Shown here piece after piece: positions 1 through 7,806 of a DNA stretch of 43,619 nt. Under the pieces are notes generated by a model. It did not search any database. It was not told where the DNA came from and saw only the letters and a program-made list of their open reading frames with translations. The stretch lies in contig JAAYIE010000122.1 of NCBI GenBank assembly GCA_012744275.1, positions 1 to 43,619 on the forward strand, read 5' to 3'. Position 1 is the stretch's first letter; each line of letters opens with the position of its first letter. The translations under genes were made by a program, and so were the position numbers. This DNA comes from Desulfobulbaceae bacterium (lineage in GTDB: Bacteria > Desulfobacterota > Desulfobulbia > Desulfobulbales > Desulfobulbaceae).

Positions 1-923
1 AGCGTGCCAACGATGGATGCCATCAGCATCAACCGACAGGCACGGGCAATGTCTGCAACCTGCACGGTGGCAAACTCTTTGCCAATCCACGGTTTGTCAA
101 CCAGCACGCCACCGTAGTAATTCGGGCCATTGAGCTTAATGGAAAGCGCACCGGCAAAGGCGGCCTCGGCATAGCCGGCGTTGGGGCTGGAATGGTGACT
201 GCCTTCCCTGCGGGCTGTGCGCCAGGCTTGCCCTGTAAAGGCATTTGGCAGAAGCGCTGCTGCCAGGCTGATAATAATCACGCCCAGCCGCGCGGGCAGG
301 AAGTTGGCCACATCATCAATGCGGGCTGCTGTGCGGCCAAAGTACAGATACCGCTCGCTTTTGTAGCCCACCATGGAGTCCAAGGTGTTGGTCATCTTAT
401 AGGCAAGCGCCAGAGGCGCACCGCCAAGGGCAGCGAAAAAGAGCGGTGCCAGCACACCGTCCACCGAATTCTCCGCCACAGTCTCAACAGTTGCCCTGGC
501 GATATCATCACCGCCGTATTGGCTCACATCGCGCCCCACAATCATGCGCACTGCACTGCGGGCTTCATCAACCTTGTTTTGCGACAGGAGGCTGTGAATC
601 TCCATACCCGCCTGGTTGAGCGAGCGGGCGGAAAAGCAGTAGTACAAAAGCACGCTTTCCACGCTAAAACCGAGTAGTGGGTGAATGGACCAGGTCAGCA
701 AGGTAAGGGCGAGGCCTGTGCCAAATGCAGATAGAATAAGGGCAGGAGCAAAGAAAGCCCCAGCCACAAATGGTGAGGGAAAAACGCTGCGGAACCAGGG
801 CTCTGTACGGGTAATGAGATGGCCCATGAGGCGGACTGGATGCGGCCAATTGGGCGGGTCGCCGAAGAGCAGGTCGAGCAGAAAGGCGCAGGGCAGGGCA
901 GCCCAGTGCAATCCCAATTCCAT
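1..923 (-). CDS. cbiB: Adenosylcobinamide-phosphate synthase CbiB (3' end outside window)
   Basis: Integral membrane enzyme that joins adenosylcobyric acid to aminopropanol phosphate (or the free amine) late in cobalamin synthesis. The protein starts MELGLHWAALPCAFLLDLLFG and continues GDPPNWPHPVRLMG, the family's N-terminal signature. Several hydrophobic segments follow, with conserved stretches such as VAENSVDGVLAPLFFAALGG and SPNAGYAEAAFAGAL. About 307 codons are visible without a stop; the family is about 310-320 residues, so only the tail is missing. The start at 923 matches the family N-terminus. It follows cobD, and the stop of a small ORF (925-927) lies one base before its ATG, so translational coupling is possible. 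Unusually, the start codon lies inside the right arm of the inverted repeat at 914-1035. Upstream Shine-Dalgarno match is weak. Confidence 0.93.
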   Translation of the reverse strand, partial: MELGLHWAALPCAFLLDLLFGDPPNWPHPVRLMGHLITRTEPWFRSVFPSPFVAGAFFAPALILSAFGTGLALTLLTWSIHPLLGFSVESVLLYYCFSARSLNQAGMEIHSLLSQNKVDEARSAVRMIVGRDVSQYGGDDIARATVETVAENSVDGVLAPLFFAALGGAPLALAYKMTNTLDSMVGYKSERYLYFGRTAARIDDVANFLPARLGVIIISLAAALLPNAFTGQAWRTARREGSHHSSPNAGYAEAAFAGALSIKLNGPNYYGGVLVDKPWIGKEFATVQVADIARACRLMLMASIVGT

Positions 924-1035
924 ATCAAAGCCCCATCTGTGTCGGCTTCAGCAAATGCTCCTCAAAGTATCTCAATGTACGTCTGCGTCGCATTTGCTTC
1001 GCCTCCTTGATACATTTTCTTTGATCTGGAACTGG
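914..1035 (-). repeat. Hairpin element, copy A (MITE-like or structured leader)
   Basis: Outer arms on the plus strand are ccaattccatatcaaag (914-930) and ctttgatctggaactgg (1019-1035), complementary at 15 of 17 positions. Inside, on the minus strand, AGCAAATGC and GCATTTGCT form a perfect 9-bp inner stem around a core GCGACGCAGACGTAC. A diverged copy lies at 13196-13320. The right arm includes the ATG of cbiB, so in RNA the stem would hide that start. It could be a relic of a small transposable element or a regulatory leader. Confidence 0.6.
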
Positions 1036-1056
1036 AAGAAGAGCTAGACGGGTCAT
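925..1056 (-). CDS. Small Arg-rich ORF between cobD and cbiB, unrecognised
   Basis: A 43-codon ORF (ATG at 1056; an in-frame ATG at 1077 would give 50 residues) ending in TGA at 927-925, one base before the cbiB ATG. The product begins MTRLALLPVPDQRKC and has a basic run, MRRRRTLRYFEEHLL. GGAGGA lies about 12 bases before the ATG at 1056. I recognise no family. It lies mostly inside hairpin element copy A, whose second copy at 13196-13320 is frameshifted relative to it and lacks a start codon. That weakens the case for a protein, and the ORF may be incidental to a structured nucleic acid. It could still serve as a leader peptide coupled to cbiB. Confidence 0.25.
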   Translation of the reverse strand: MTRLALLPVPDQRKCIKEAKQMRRRRTLRYFEEHLLKPTQMGL

Positions 1057-1097
1057 ATCGTGCTTCCGTTCCTCCATTCTATTTACATGACCGATGT

Positions 1098-2174
1098 TTA
1101 GCCTGCAGCAAGTTGCAACAGTACTTTGGCAAAACGAGCATTACTGGCACTGTCTTTCAAAGCTACTCGGATATAACTGCTGTCCAAACCATGAAAATTT
1201 GTGGCGTTGCGAATAAGCAAGCGTTCTGCAAGCATGGCTACCCGTACTTGCTCTGCTTCCAGGTGCGGTGGCAATTGGATGAGAATAAAGGAGGTGTCGG
1301 AAGGGATCAGGCGCAGGTTGCAGTTGTGCAGACGCTCAAAGAGCAGACCTTTTTCCGTTTGGATGTACTGGTGTGTTTCCTGCACAAACTGCTGCACCGC
1401 CTCCTGATTGGCGTATAGAAAGTGCATGGCTTCCTGGCCCAGGGTACTCAGGCTCCAGGGCTGGGCAAAGTGCTGGAAGCGGGCCAGCAGTTCAGGATGG
1501 GCGCAAAGAAAGCCGGTACGCAGGCCGGGTATGGCAAAAATTTTGGATCCAGACCAGAGTATAAGTAAGTTTTGAGCCTGCAGCGCTGCCAGGCTGCCCT
1601 GCAGTTGCGGTTTGGCAAAGGGTAGATACGAGGCGTCGACAATGCAGCGCAGATGCGGGTGGCGGCGGGCCAGTTCGTTCAGACCGTGCAGCGGGATCAA
1701 CTGGCCGCAGGGATTGTTGGGCGTGCACAGAAACAGCGTATCGTAGTGCGGCAGCTTCGGCTCCAATTCGGCCAGGTCAAGGTGGAACTGTGCTTCCGCT
1801 CGTGTGCAGAAAAAATCTGGCTCAATCCCATGCTGGCGGCAGGCATCGGCATAATCAGCATAGGTGGGTGCCACTATGAGCACCTTGCTGCTCTTGAGGG
1901 CGCTGCAGGCGCTGTAGATGAATTGGGTGGTGCCAGCACCTGCGAGGATATGCGCCGGATTGAGCCCAAGCAAGCCGGCAAGATCAACACAGGCCCGGGC
2001 CGCATCCACCTCGGGCAGCGACTGGATCCTGGGCAGGTGCACCTGCAGGTGGGCCAGCAAACCCGGCACCGGGCCGAGCGGATTGATATTGCTGCTCATG
2101 TCCGTGAGCTCTTCCGGCCGGTAGCCCAGTTCGCGGGCTAGGGCAAAGATGTTTCCGCCGTGACCGTGTATCAT
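1098..2174 (-). CDS. cobD: L-threonine-O-3-phosphate decarboxylase CobD (PLP enzyme)
   Basis: Fold-type I PLP enzyme of the histidinol-phosphate aminotransferase-like group, making (R)-1-aminopropan-2-ol phosphate, the linker attached by CbiB. The start MIHGHGGNIFALA at 2174 is the typical CobD N-terminus and gives 358 residues, a normal length; an upstream in-frame start would run into cbiP. Visible features are SSNINPLGP (28-36), the TPNNPCGQ substrate/PLP loop (151-158), D180 and the Schiff-base lysine K211 in WSGSKIFAIPGLRTG. Its ATG overlaps the cbiP stop (ATGA), so the two are coupled. A minor alternative is a HisC paralogue, but the MIHGHGGN start and cobalamin neighbours favour CobD. 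Confidence 0.9.
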   Translation of the reverse strand: MIHGHGGNIFALARELGYRPEELTDMSSNINPLGPVPGLLAHLQVHLPRIQSLPEVDAARACVDLAGLLGLNPAHILAGAGTTQFIYSACSALKSSKVLIVAPTYADYADACRQHGIEPDFFCTRAEAQFHLDLAELEPKLPHYDTLFLCTPNNPCGQLIPLHGLNELARRHPHLRCIVDASYLPFAKPQLQGSLAALQAQNLLILWSGSKIFAIPGLRTGFLCAHPELLARFQHFAQPWSLSTLGQEAMHFLYANQEAVQQFVQETHQYIQTEKGLLFERLHNCNLRLIPSDTSFILIQLPPHLEAEQVRVAMLAERLLIRNATNFHGLDSSYIRVALKDSASNARFAKVLLQLAAG

Positions 2175-3700
2175 AGCGCAACCTTCTGTAAATGGGGCGG
2201 TAGCAGGGCGGTGATGGCGCTGATATCGAGATGTTGCAGGGCATGGGTGGCCAGTTGTTCGTAAGCCCGGTCGCGCGCAAGGGCGCCATGATCTTTGGTC
2301 ACAGTCACCGCATGCAGACCGATGGCATCCAGCCATTTGCGGGTAATGGCCGGGTTGTCGAAAAGGCCGTGCATATAGGTGCCGAGTACGTGACCGTCGC
2401 TGCTGCGGCAACCATCAGTGTCCTGACAGGCGACACGGTTACGGCTCTGCACCGTCAGCATACTGTCTGCAGCTGGCACTTCGGTGGCGCCCATGTGGAT
2501 TTCATAGCCCGTACCTTCGGCATCATTCCAGGAAAAGCTGGTGCGTGTGGTGGTTTTGGGGCTTTGCAACACTGTGTTTACTGGCAACATGGCAAGGCCA
2601 GTGCTGCTTCCTGCCTCACCTTCAAGACCGTGCGGATCGTGAACCTGTTGGCCCAGCATCTGAAAACCGCCGCAGATACCGAGAATGTGACCGCCTCCTT
2701 GGCGATATGCATGGAGTTGCCTGGCCCAGCCGCTCTGGTGCAACCAATCCAGATCGCTGCGCGTGCTTTTGCTGCCGGGAATAATGACAGCCGCGCAGGG
2801 GCTCAGGTCTTGCGCTTCACGCACATACACCAAATGGCAGCCGCTGAGTTGGTCCAGGGGATCAAAGTCCGTAAAGTTGGATATATGCGGCAGTCGGATT
2901 ACTGCAATGAGTATCTCGTCAATGTTGTGCGGCAGGCGCTTGGTAGGCTGCTCGAGCACCACCGAATCTTCGGCTTCGATGTGAAAATGGGAATACCAGG
3001 GCAACACTCCGAACACCGCCTTGCCCGTTTGCTGCTCAATCCAGTCTATGCCAGGCCTAAACAGGCTGAGATCGCCCCGGAACCGGTTGATGATAAAACC
3101 GCGGATACGGGCCTGTTCCTCTGCCTGTAGGCAGGCCAGAGTGCCAATAATTTGTGCAAAAACTCCGCCCCGGTCGATATCTGCCACCAGAATAACCGGT
3201 GCTTCAGCCTGGGCTGCGGCACGCAGGTTAACAATGTCGTTTTCCAGCAGGTTGACCTCGGCGCAGGAACCGGCCCCTTCCATGATAATAAGTTCGTGCT
3301 GGCTGCGCAGCCTGTCTAGGGCAAGGCAGCTTTCGGCAAACAGCTCACTTTTTTTCTGGTAATAGCTGCGCGAGGTGGCATCCATCCAGGGGCGGCCGTG
3401 CAGCACCACCTGGGAACCAACATCGCTCACCGGTTTGAGCAGCACTGGGTTCATATCCGTATGCGGGGCGATGCGGGCGGCCTCGGCTTGCACAATCTGG
3501 GCCCGGCCTATTTCCAATCCTTCCGGTGTTACCCCGGAATTGTTGGACATGTTCTGTGCTTTGAACGGGGCCACATTCAGCCCCATGTTTGCATAGATGC
3601 GGCACAGGGCCGAGACCACTATGCTCTTGCCCACATCCGAGCCGGTACCCAGCACGGCCAGGCAAGCGGCTTTTTCCAGGTTGGCTGGTTGCTGCGACAT
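2171..3700 (-). CDS. cbiP: Cobyric acid synthase CbiP/CobQ
   Basis: Glutamine-dependent amidotransferase that adds four amide groups to adenosylcobyrinic acid a,c-diamide, cytoplasmic. The 509 residues match the family (about 500). The N-terminal ATPase half opens VLGTGSDVGKSIVVSALCRI (P-loop near residue 20) and continues KAQNMSNNSGVTPEG, the family signature. The C-terminal class I glutaminase half carries the nucleophile cysteine in GHILGICGGFQMLG and the catalytic histidine in TYMHGLFD. It is first in a minus-strand cluster cbiP-cobD-cbiB and overlaps cobD by ATGA. The 182 bp between it and the divergent S1-domain gene hold no recognisable cobalamin riboswitch. Confidence 0.95.
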   Translation of the reverse strand: MSQQPANLEKAACLAVLGTGSDVGKSIVVSALCRIYANMGLNVAPFKAQNMSNNSGVTPEGLEIGRAQIVQAEAARIAPHTDMNPVLLKPVSDVGSQVVLHGRPWMDATSRSYYQKKSELFAESCLALDRLRSQHELIIMEGAGSCAEVNLLENDIVNLRAAAQAEAPVILVADIDRGGVFAQIIGTLACLQAEEQARIRGFIINRFRGDLSLFRPGIDWIEQQTGKAVFGVLPWYSHFHIEAEDSVVLEQPTKRLPHNIDEILIAVIRLPHISNFTDFDPLDQLSGCHLVYVREAQDLSPCAAVIIPGSKSTRSDLDWLHQSGWARQLHAYRQGGGHILGICGGFQMLGQQVHDPHGLEGEAGSSTGLAMLPVNTVLQSPKTTTRTSFSWNDAEGTGYEIHMGATEVPAADSMLTVQSRNRVACQDTDGCRSSDGHVLGTYMHGLFDNPAITRKWLDAIGLHAVTVTKDHGALARDRAYEQLATHALQHLDISAITALLPPHLQKVAL

Positions 3701-3882
3701 GGCTTATGTGCGATGCGTTCCACTCGGCGCGATTGGCCGGCGGCATGCATCTTCTATTGAAAGAATACGAAATTCGGTTTAAGCACCACCGATACCCAAC
3801 AGGTGCGAACAGTACAGCTTCAACCTCTGATCTTTGCCCTGTTTCGCTCCTTAATTCAACACAAACTTTCGTTTGCGCTAAT

Positions 3883-5058
3883 ATGGAAGAGGAACGTTTC
3901 GATCAACTGTTTGAGGAAAAAAAGGCCCAGCATGCACGACTGCAGCCCGGTGACCGGGTGGAGGCAGCAGTCGTCGGCATAAGCGGCGAGCATGTGTTTC
4001 TGGATGCAGGCGGCAAGAGCGAGGGTGTGCTCAATGCGGCGGAATTGCGCGATGAGGCGGGAGAGCTCAAGGTGGCCATTGGCGATCGCCTGCAGGTGTA
4101 CTTTCTCTCCAGCCGCGGCGGCGAAACCACCTTCACTACTCGGCTCGGCTCCGGCCAGGCCAGCTCACGCGAACTGGAAGAGGCCTTTAATGCCGGTATC
4201 CCGGTGGAAGGTACGGTCAGTGCCGAAGTTAAAGGCGGCTTTTCGGTCATGATGGCTGGTCAGCGCTGCTTTTGCCCCTTTTCACAAATGGATATCCGCC
4301 GGGTGGAATCAGCAGAAGACTACCTCGGCAAGACCTTCACCTTCAGGATTATGGAGTTTGGTAATCAGGGCAGAAATATCCTGGTTTCTGCCCGGTCAGT
4401 TTTGGAGGAAGAGCGACAGCAGCAGCGGGAGCGCCTGCAAAAGGAATTGCAGGTTGGTATGCAGATCAGTGGTACAGTCACCTCCCTGCGGGAATTTGGG
4501 GCTTTTGTGGATATTGGCGGGGTGGATGGTCTTATCCCCATCGGTGAGCTGGCCTGGGGCCAGACCGAGCGGGTGGAAGACGTGCTGGAGCGCGGCCAGA
4601 AGGTGGAGGTTATCATCAAAAGCCTGGACTGGGAGCGCGACCGCATCTCCTTAAGTTTCAGGGAGACAACGCCCAGTCCCTGGGAACAGGCCAGCGAGCG
4701 CTATGCTGTTGGTTCCCTGCACCAGGGGCAAGTGGCACGGCTTGCTCCCTATGGTGCGTTTGTGACTCTTGAGCCAGGTGTCGATGGCCTGGTGCACATC
4801 TCCAAGCTGGGAGCCGGACGCAAGCTGAACCATCCGCGTGAGGTACTTGAAATCGGCCAGGAGCTGACCGTACAGGTTGAGGGCGTGGATATGGCGCAAA
4901 AGCGCATCTCGCTTGCGCCCGAAGATTACCAGCCCGGAGAAAGCCAGGGGAAGCAGATGAAGGAGGAATACACGCCGCCACCGCCCAGGGAACCGGTTTC
5001 CATGGGTACCTTTGGTGATCTTTTGGCCAAGGCCCAGAAGAAACGGCGAAAAGGCTAG
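3883..5058 (+). CDS. S1 RNA-binding domain protein with four S1 repeats
   Basis: A 391-residue cytoplasmic protein made of four S1 (OB-fold) RNA-binding repeats at about 20-85, 105-175, 190-260 and 280-345, with a charged, proline-containing tail ending KAQKKRRKG. The third and fourth repeats are canonical (EFGAFVDIGGVDGLIPIGEL and YGAFVTLEPGVDGLVHISKL); the first two are divergent. It is shorter than ribosomal protein S1, which is encoded separately at 27975-29705. The start at 3883 (MEEERFDQLFEEKK) is the first ATG giving an S1-like N-terminus; the longer upstream ORF has no S1 similarity. No clear Shine-Dalgarno is seen. Likely an accessory RNA-binding or translation factor; the exact role is unknown. 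Its stop overlaps the rlmB stop by three bases. Confidence 0.85.
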   Translation: MEEERFDQLFEEKKAQHARLQPGDRVEAAVVGISGEHVFLDAGGKSEGVLNAAELRDEAGELKVAIGDRLQVYFLSSRGGETTFTTRLGSGQASSRELEEAFNAGIPVEGTVSAEVKGGFSVMMAGQRCFCPFSQMDIRRVESAEDYLGKTFTFRIMEFGNQGRNILVSARSVLEEERQQQRERLQKELQVGMQISGTVTSLREFGAFVDIGGVDGLIPIGELAWGQTERVEDVLERGQKVEVIIKSLDWERDRISLSFRETTPSPWEQASERYAVGSLHQGQVARLAPYGAFVTLEPGVDGLVHISKLGAGRKLNHPREVLEIGQELTVQVEGVDMAQKRISLAPEDYQPGESQGKQMKEEYTPPPPREPVSMGTFGDLLAKAQKKRRKG

Positions 5059-5873
5059 TGCGTATCCCTTCTTGCCAGGTCCAGCCTGCGGCGGGCGATT
5101 TCAAACATAATCACCGCTGCAGCTGCCGAGGCATTGAGGGAATTGAAGCTCCCTGCCATGGGAATAGTGAAGAGCTGGTCGCAGCGCTTTTGCACCAGCG
5201 GCCGGATGCCTTTGCCTTCCCCGCCAATAACCAGGCAGGTGGCGTCTGGAAAGTCGACCCTGTAGAGCGAACTGGCGCCTGGGTCAACCACGGCCCCGAA
5301 AATCCAGTACTGCTGCTCCTTGAGCGCCTGCAGGGTTTCGGCGACATTGGCCACCCGGCACAACTTGAGATGGCTGATCGCTCCGGCAGAACTTTGCGCC
5401 ACTGTGCCACTGATTATGGCGCTGCGCTCCCTGGGCAGGATGACGTGGCCGAAGCCCGCAGCCAGGGCAGAGCGCAGAATGGAGCCCAGATTATGCGGAT
5501 CCTGAATACAGTCCAGCACCAGCAGTGGGGGTGGGCTTGCCGATACTCCTTCAAGTAAGGTCTCCAGTGCAATGTAGTTGACCGCCGCCAAACGAGCGCT
5601 CACGCCCTGATGCCGACTGTTCTGAGGTACGCCCAGACGCTGCGCTGGGACAAAACGCAGGGTAATCCTGCGGCTGCGGGCCAGATCAATTACCTCCTGC
5701 AGACGAGGGCCAGCCTTCCCCTGCAGTACCAGCACCTCATGCACCCCTTGCTCCGGTTGGCGCAGGGCCTCCAGCACCGGGTTCAGACCCCAGATCAGGT
5801 CGGCTTTATTTGTATTTTCCTCAGCTACTGGGGGGAGCGGCTCGGATGCGGTTGTCTGCTTCTTTTTTTTCAT
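5055..5873 (-). CDS. rlmB: 23S rRNA (guanosine-2'-O)-methyltransferase RlmB-like (SpoU family)
   Basis: SPOUT-class methyltransferase acting on 23S rRNA (2'-O-methylguanosine) by family. The 272-residue product has an N-terminal substrate-binding domain beginning IWGLNPVLEALRQP (about 30-105) and the knotted catalytic domain. That domain contains the three SpoU motifs: VLDCIQDPHNLGSILRSA with the conserved N and R, VIGGEGKGIRPLV, and IPMAGSFNSLNASAAAAV. The start MKKKKQ at 5873, four bases after the gmk stop, is preferred. The ORF can be extended upstream, but that would overlap gmk. Other tRNA/rRNA SpoU methylases are possible, but domain layout and motifs fit TrmH group 3/RlmB. Confidence 0.9.
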   Translation of the reverse strand: MKKKKQTTASEPLPPVAEENTNKADLIWGLNPVLEALRQPEQGVHEVLVLQGKAGPRLQEVIDLARSRRITLRFVPAQRLGVPQNSRHQGVSARLAAVNYIALETLLEGVSASPPPLLVLDCIQDPHNLGSILRSALAAGFGHVILPRERSAIISGTVAQSSAGAISHLKLCRVANVAETLQALKEQQYWIFGAVVDPGASSLYRVDFPDATCLVIGGEGKGIRPLVQKRCDQLFTIPMAGSFNSLNASAAAAVIMFEIARRRLDLARRDTH

Positions 5874-5877
5874 GCCT

Positions 5878-6492
5878 TCACCGCAGGAGGTGTACAGTTT
5901 GCCCGTCCGGGTTGCGACGATGACGCAAACGTTCAGCAATAATAATGCTGCGAAACCCCTCAACCGCTGTTTCCAGGCGATCGTTAACCAGTAGGTAGGT
6001 GTACTCCGAAGCGCAGGCCAGTTCTTTGCGGGCATTCTCCAGCCTTAAATCAAAGCTGCTCTCCGCTTCGGTCGCGCGGCGACGCAGTCGTTCCGCCATG
6101 ACTTCCAGGGAAGGCGGACAAAGAAAAATGCTGACCACGTCGCTTCGCTGCCGCAGCACCTGCCGTGCGCCCTGCACATCAATATCCAGAAGAATATCCA
6201 CCCCTTGTCGAATTTTTTCTTCTATCTCAGCTACGCTGGTGCCATAGAGGTTACCGTGCACCTCGGCCCATTCCAAAAAGCCCGGAGGCTGCTGGTCGCG
6301 CAGGGCAAGGAAGGTAGCGCTGTCGACAAAGTGGTAGTGCACACCGTCCCTTTCTCCGGGTCGGGCCTGTCTGGTGGTATGCGACACGGAAAAGGCCAGA
6401 CCCGGCAAGTTGGGTAAAACCTGGCGCATGAGGGTCGACTTCCCACTACCAGAGGGCCCGGATAGAATGAACAGCTGTCCCTTCGTTATCAT
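5878..6492 (-). CDS. gmk: Guanylate kinase
   Basis: Phosphorylates GMP to GDP using ATP. The 204 residues match the family. The P-loop ILSGPSGSGKST lies near residues 9-20, the GMP-binding stretch SVSHTTRQARPGERDGVHYH follows, and FLEWAEVHGNLYGT is the conserved GMP-site segment; DIDVQGARQV is also typical. It overlaps the end of remA by ATGA and is followed closely by rlmB, so yicC, remA, gmk and rlmB look like one transcription unit. Together with guaA and guaB further along the window it supplies guanine nucleotides. Confidence 0.97.
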   Translation of the reverse strand: MITKGQLFILSGPSGSGKSTLMRQVLPNLPGLAFSVSHTTRQARPGERDGVHYHFVDSATFLALRDQQPPGFLEWAEVHGNLYGTSVAEIEEKIRQGVDILLDIDVQGARQVLRQRSDVVSIFLCPPSLEVMAERLRRRATEAESSFDLRLENARKELACASEYTYLLVNDRLETAVEGFRSIIIAERLRHRRNPDGQTVHLLR

Positions 6493-6788
6493 GATTCGTC
6501 GTTTTCCAGTCGGTCCAGTTTTAAAGCCGGATTACGCTCTTCCTTGGATAAATTTGTCAATCGTTGGGTAATGGTGTCGGGCTGCACCGAGGAGAGTACC
6601 AGGTGGCCCGAATCAAGGATGAGGATAGACCTAGTGCGTCTGCCTTCGGTAACATCAATAATTTTTTTTTCCTGGCGGGCCTCGTCTTTCAATTTGCGGA
6701 CAGGGGATGAACCGGGGTTGACTACCGCAAGTATGCGGTTGATCTTGACGGCATTGCCAAAACCAACGTGTAAAAGCAAATTATCCAT
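6489..6788 (-). CDS. remA: RemA-like regulatory protein (DUF370)
   Basis: A 99-residue protein with the DUF370/RemA N-terminus MDNLLLHVGFGNAVKINRIL and PGSSPVRKLKDEARQ, then a segment typical of the family, RSILILDSGHLVLSSVQPDT. In Bacillus RemA activates matrix genes by binding DNA; in proteobacteria the function is not established, but the gene is often found between yicC and gmk, as here. The start at 6788 is the family start; an upstream ORF extension to 6956 has no support and overlaps yicC. The tail (KLDRLENDES) extends slightly past the core family. It overlaps the gmk start. Confidence 0.88.
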   Translation of the reverse strand: MDNLLLHVGFGNAVKINRILAVVNPGSSPVRKLKDEARQEKKIIDVTEGRRTRSILILDSGHLVLSSVQPDTITQRLTNLSKEERNPALKLDRLENDES

Positions 6789-6859
6789 GGGATGCTTGGT
6801 CTGGTTTGTACGGGATCCGCCTGCAATTAACCCATATTCAGGCGGCAACAGCGCTGCTG

Positions 6860-7741
6860 CTATTCGATGTTCTGTACCTGCTCCCGGAGTTTTTCGATTT
6901 CGTTTTTCATCTCTACGCCCAACTGGGCGATCTCTGCGTGGCTGATCTTGGAGCACAGCGTATTCACTTCCCGCAAAAATTCCTGCAGGAGGAAGTCTAA
7001 GCGTCGGCCCACTGCCTCATCGAGTTCAAGAAAATTGTGAAACTGCCTGATATGGCTGCGCAGCCGGGTGATTTCCTCGCTGATATCGCTTTTGTCTGCC
7101 ATGATGGCACATTCCTGCGCCAGGCGCATGGGATCGAGATCAACGCCTGCCAGCAGTTTGGTCAGCCGTTCCTGCAACTCACATTGTCGCATGCGCAGCA
7201 GTTCGGGAATTTGATTGTCAATTTGTGCGACCAATGCGTGTATGGTTTCGAGCCGCTGGGTTAAATCCTGCTTGAGTGCCAGCCCTTCCTGCAGGCGCAT
7301 CTGTTCGCAGGCTGTGAGGGCCTGATTGAGGGCGCGGCTGGCCAGGGCCCACTCTGCTTCCAGGTCGGGTGACTGTTCCTCTACACTGATGATATCGCGC
7401 AGGGTGAGCATGTCGGTCAGGCGAATGCCACCATCAATGGTAAAATTGTTTAGTAGTGTTTGCAGGCAGTTGTGGTACTGTCGCGCCAAATCCTGGTTGA
7501 CCGTAAGGCGCGGTTGGACAGCCTGATTGCCGTTTACACTGAGTTGTACCTCCACTCGACCGCGTCCCAGACGCTCGGCCACCAGTTTGCGAGTCGGCTC
7601 CTCAAAATTGGGGAAGGCACGGGGCAGAGTTATTTTCTGGTCAAGAAAGCGGTGATTGACTGTGCGGATTTCTGCAACCCACAGCCGCTGTGGGCCGCCG
7701 GCTTCGCCTCGACCAAAACCTGTCATGCTGCGGGCGGACAT
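6860..7741 (-). CDS. yicC: YicC-family endoribonuclease
   Basis: A 293-residue YicC-family protein. E. coli YicC is reported to be an endoribonuclease that affects small-RNA stability. The N-terminal domain starts MSARSMTGFGRGEAGG, the universal opening of the family, and contains VEIRTVNHRFLD-like residues (here AEIRTVNHRFLDQK). The C-terminal domain (about 205-293) has the conserved LAQECAIMADKSDISEEITR and RRLDFLLQEFLREVNTLCSK stretches and ends in a helix, EMKNEIEKLREQVQNIE. It heads the cluster yicC-remA-gmk-rlmB; a 71-bp gap separates it from remA. Confidence 0.93.
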   Translation of the reverse strand: MSARSMTGFGRGEAGGPQRLWVAEIRTVNHRFLDQKITLPRAFPNFEEPTRKLVAERLGRGRVEVQLSVNGNQAVQPRLTVNQDLARQYHNCLQTLLNNFTIDGGIRLTDMLTLRDIISVEEQSPDLEAEWALASRALNQALTACEQMRLQEGLALKQDLTQRLETIHALVAQIDNQIPELLRMRQCELQERLTKLLAGVDLDPMRLAQECAIMADKSDISEEITRLRSHIRQFHNFLELDEAVGRRLDFLLQEFLREVNTLCSKISHAEIAQLGVEMKNEIEKLREQVQNIE

Positions 7742-7806
7742 GGGGGTACCTCACATGTGTTAAGTTGGGATATATTTAAGGAAACGCTGGCCGAACAAGA
7801 ACGGCA

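Noticed and set aside
2231-3130. A 299-codon plus-strand ORF opposite cbiP
   Set aside because: It lies wholly antisense to a well-supported gene, has no recognisable motifs and is expected from the codon bias of the minus-strand gene.
3701-3882. Cobalamin riboswitch upstream of cbiP
   Set aside because: I looked for the conserved B12-box-like and core motifs on the cbiP strand and did not find them.
6789-6956. Longer N-terminus for the RemA-like protein
   Set aside because: The added residues overlap yicC and do not match the family, whose start MDNLLLHVGFGN is clear at 6788.
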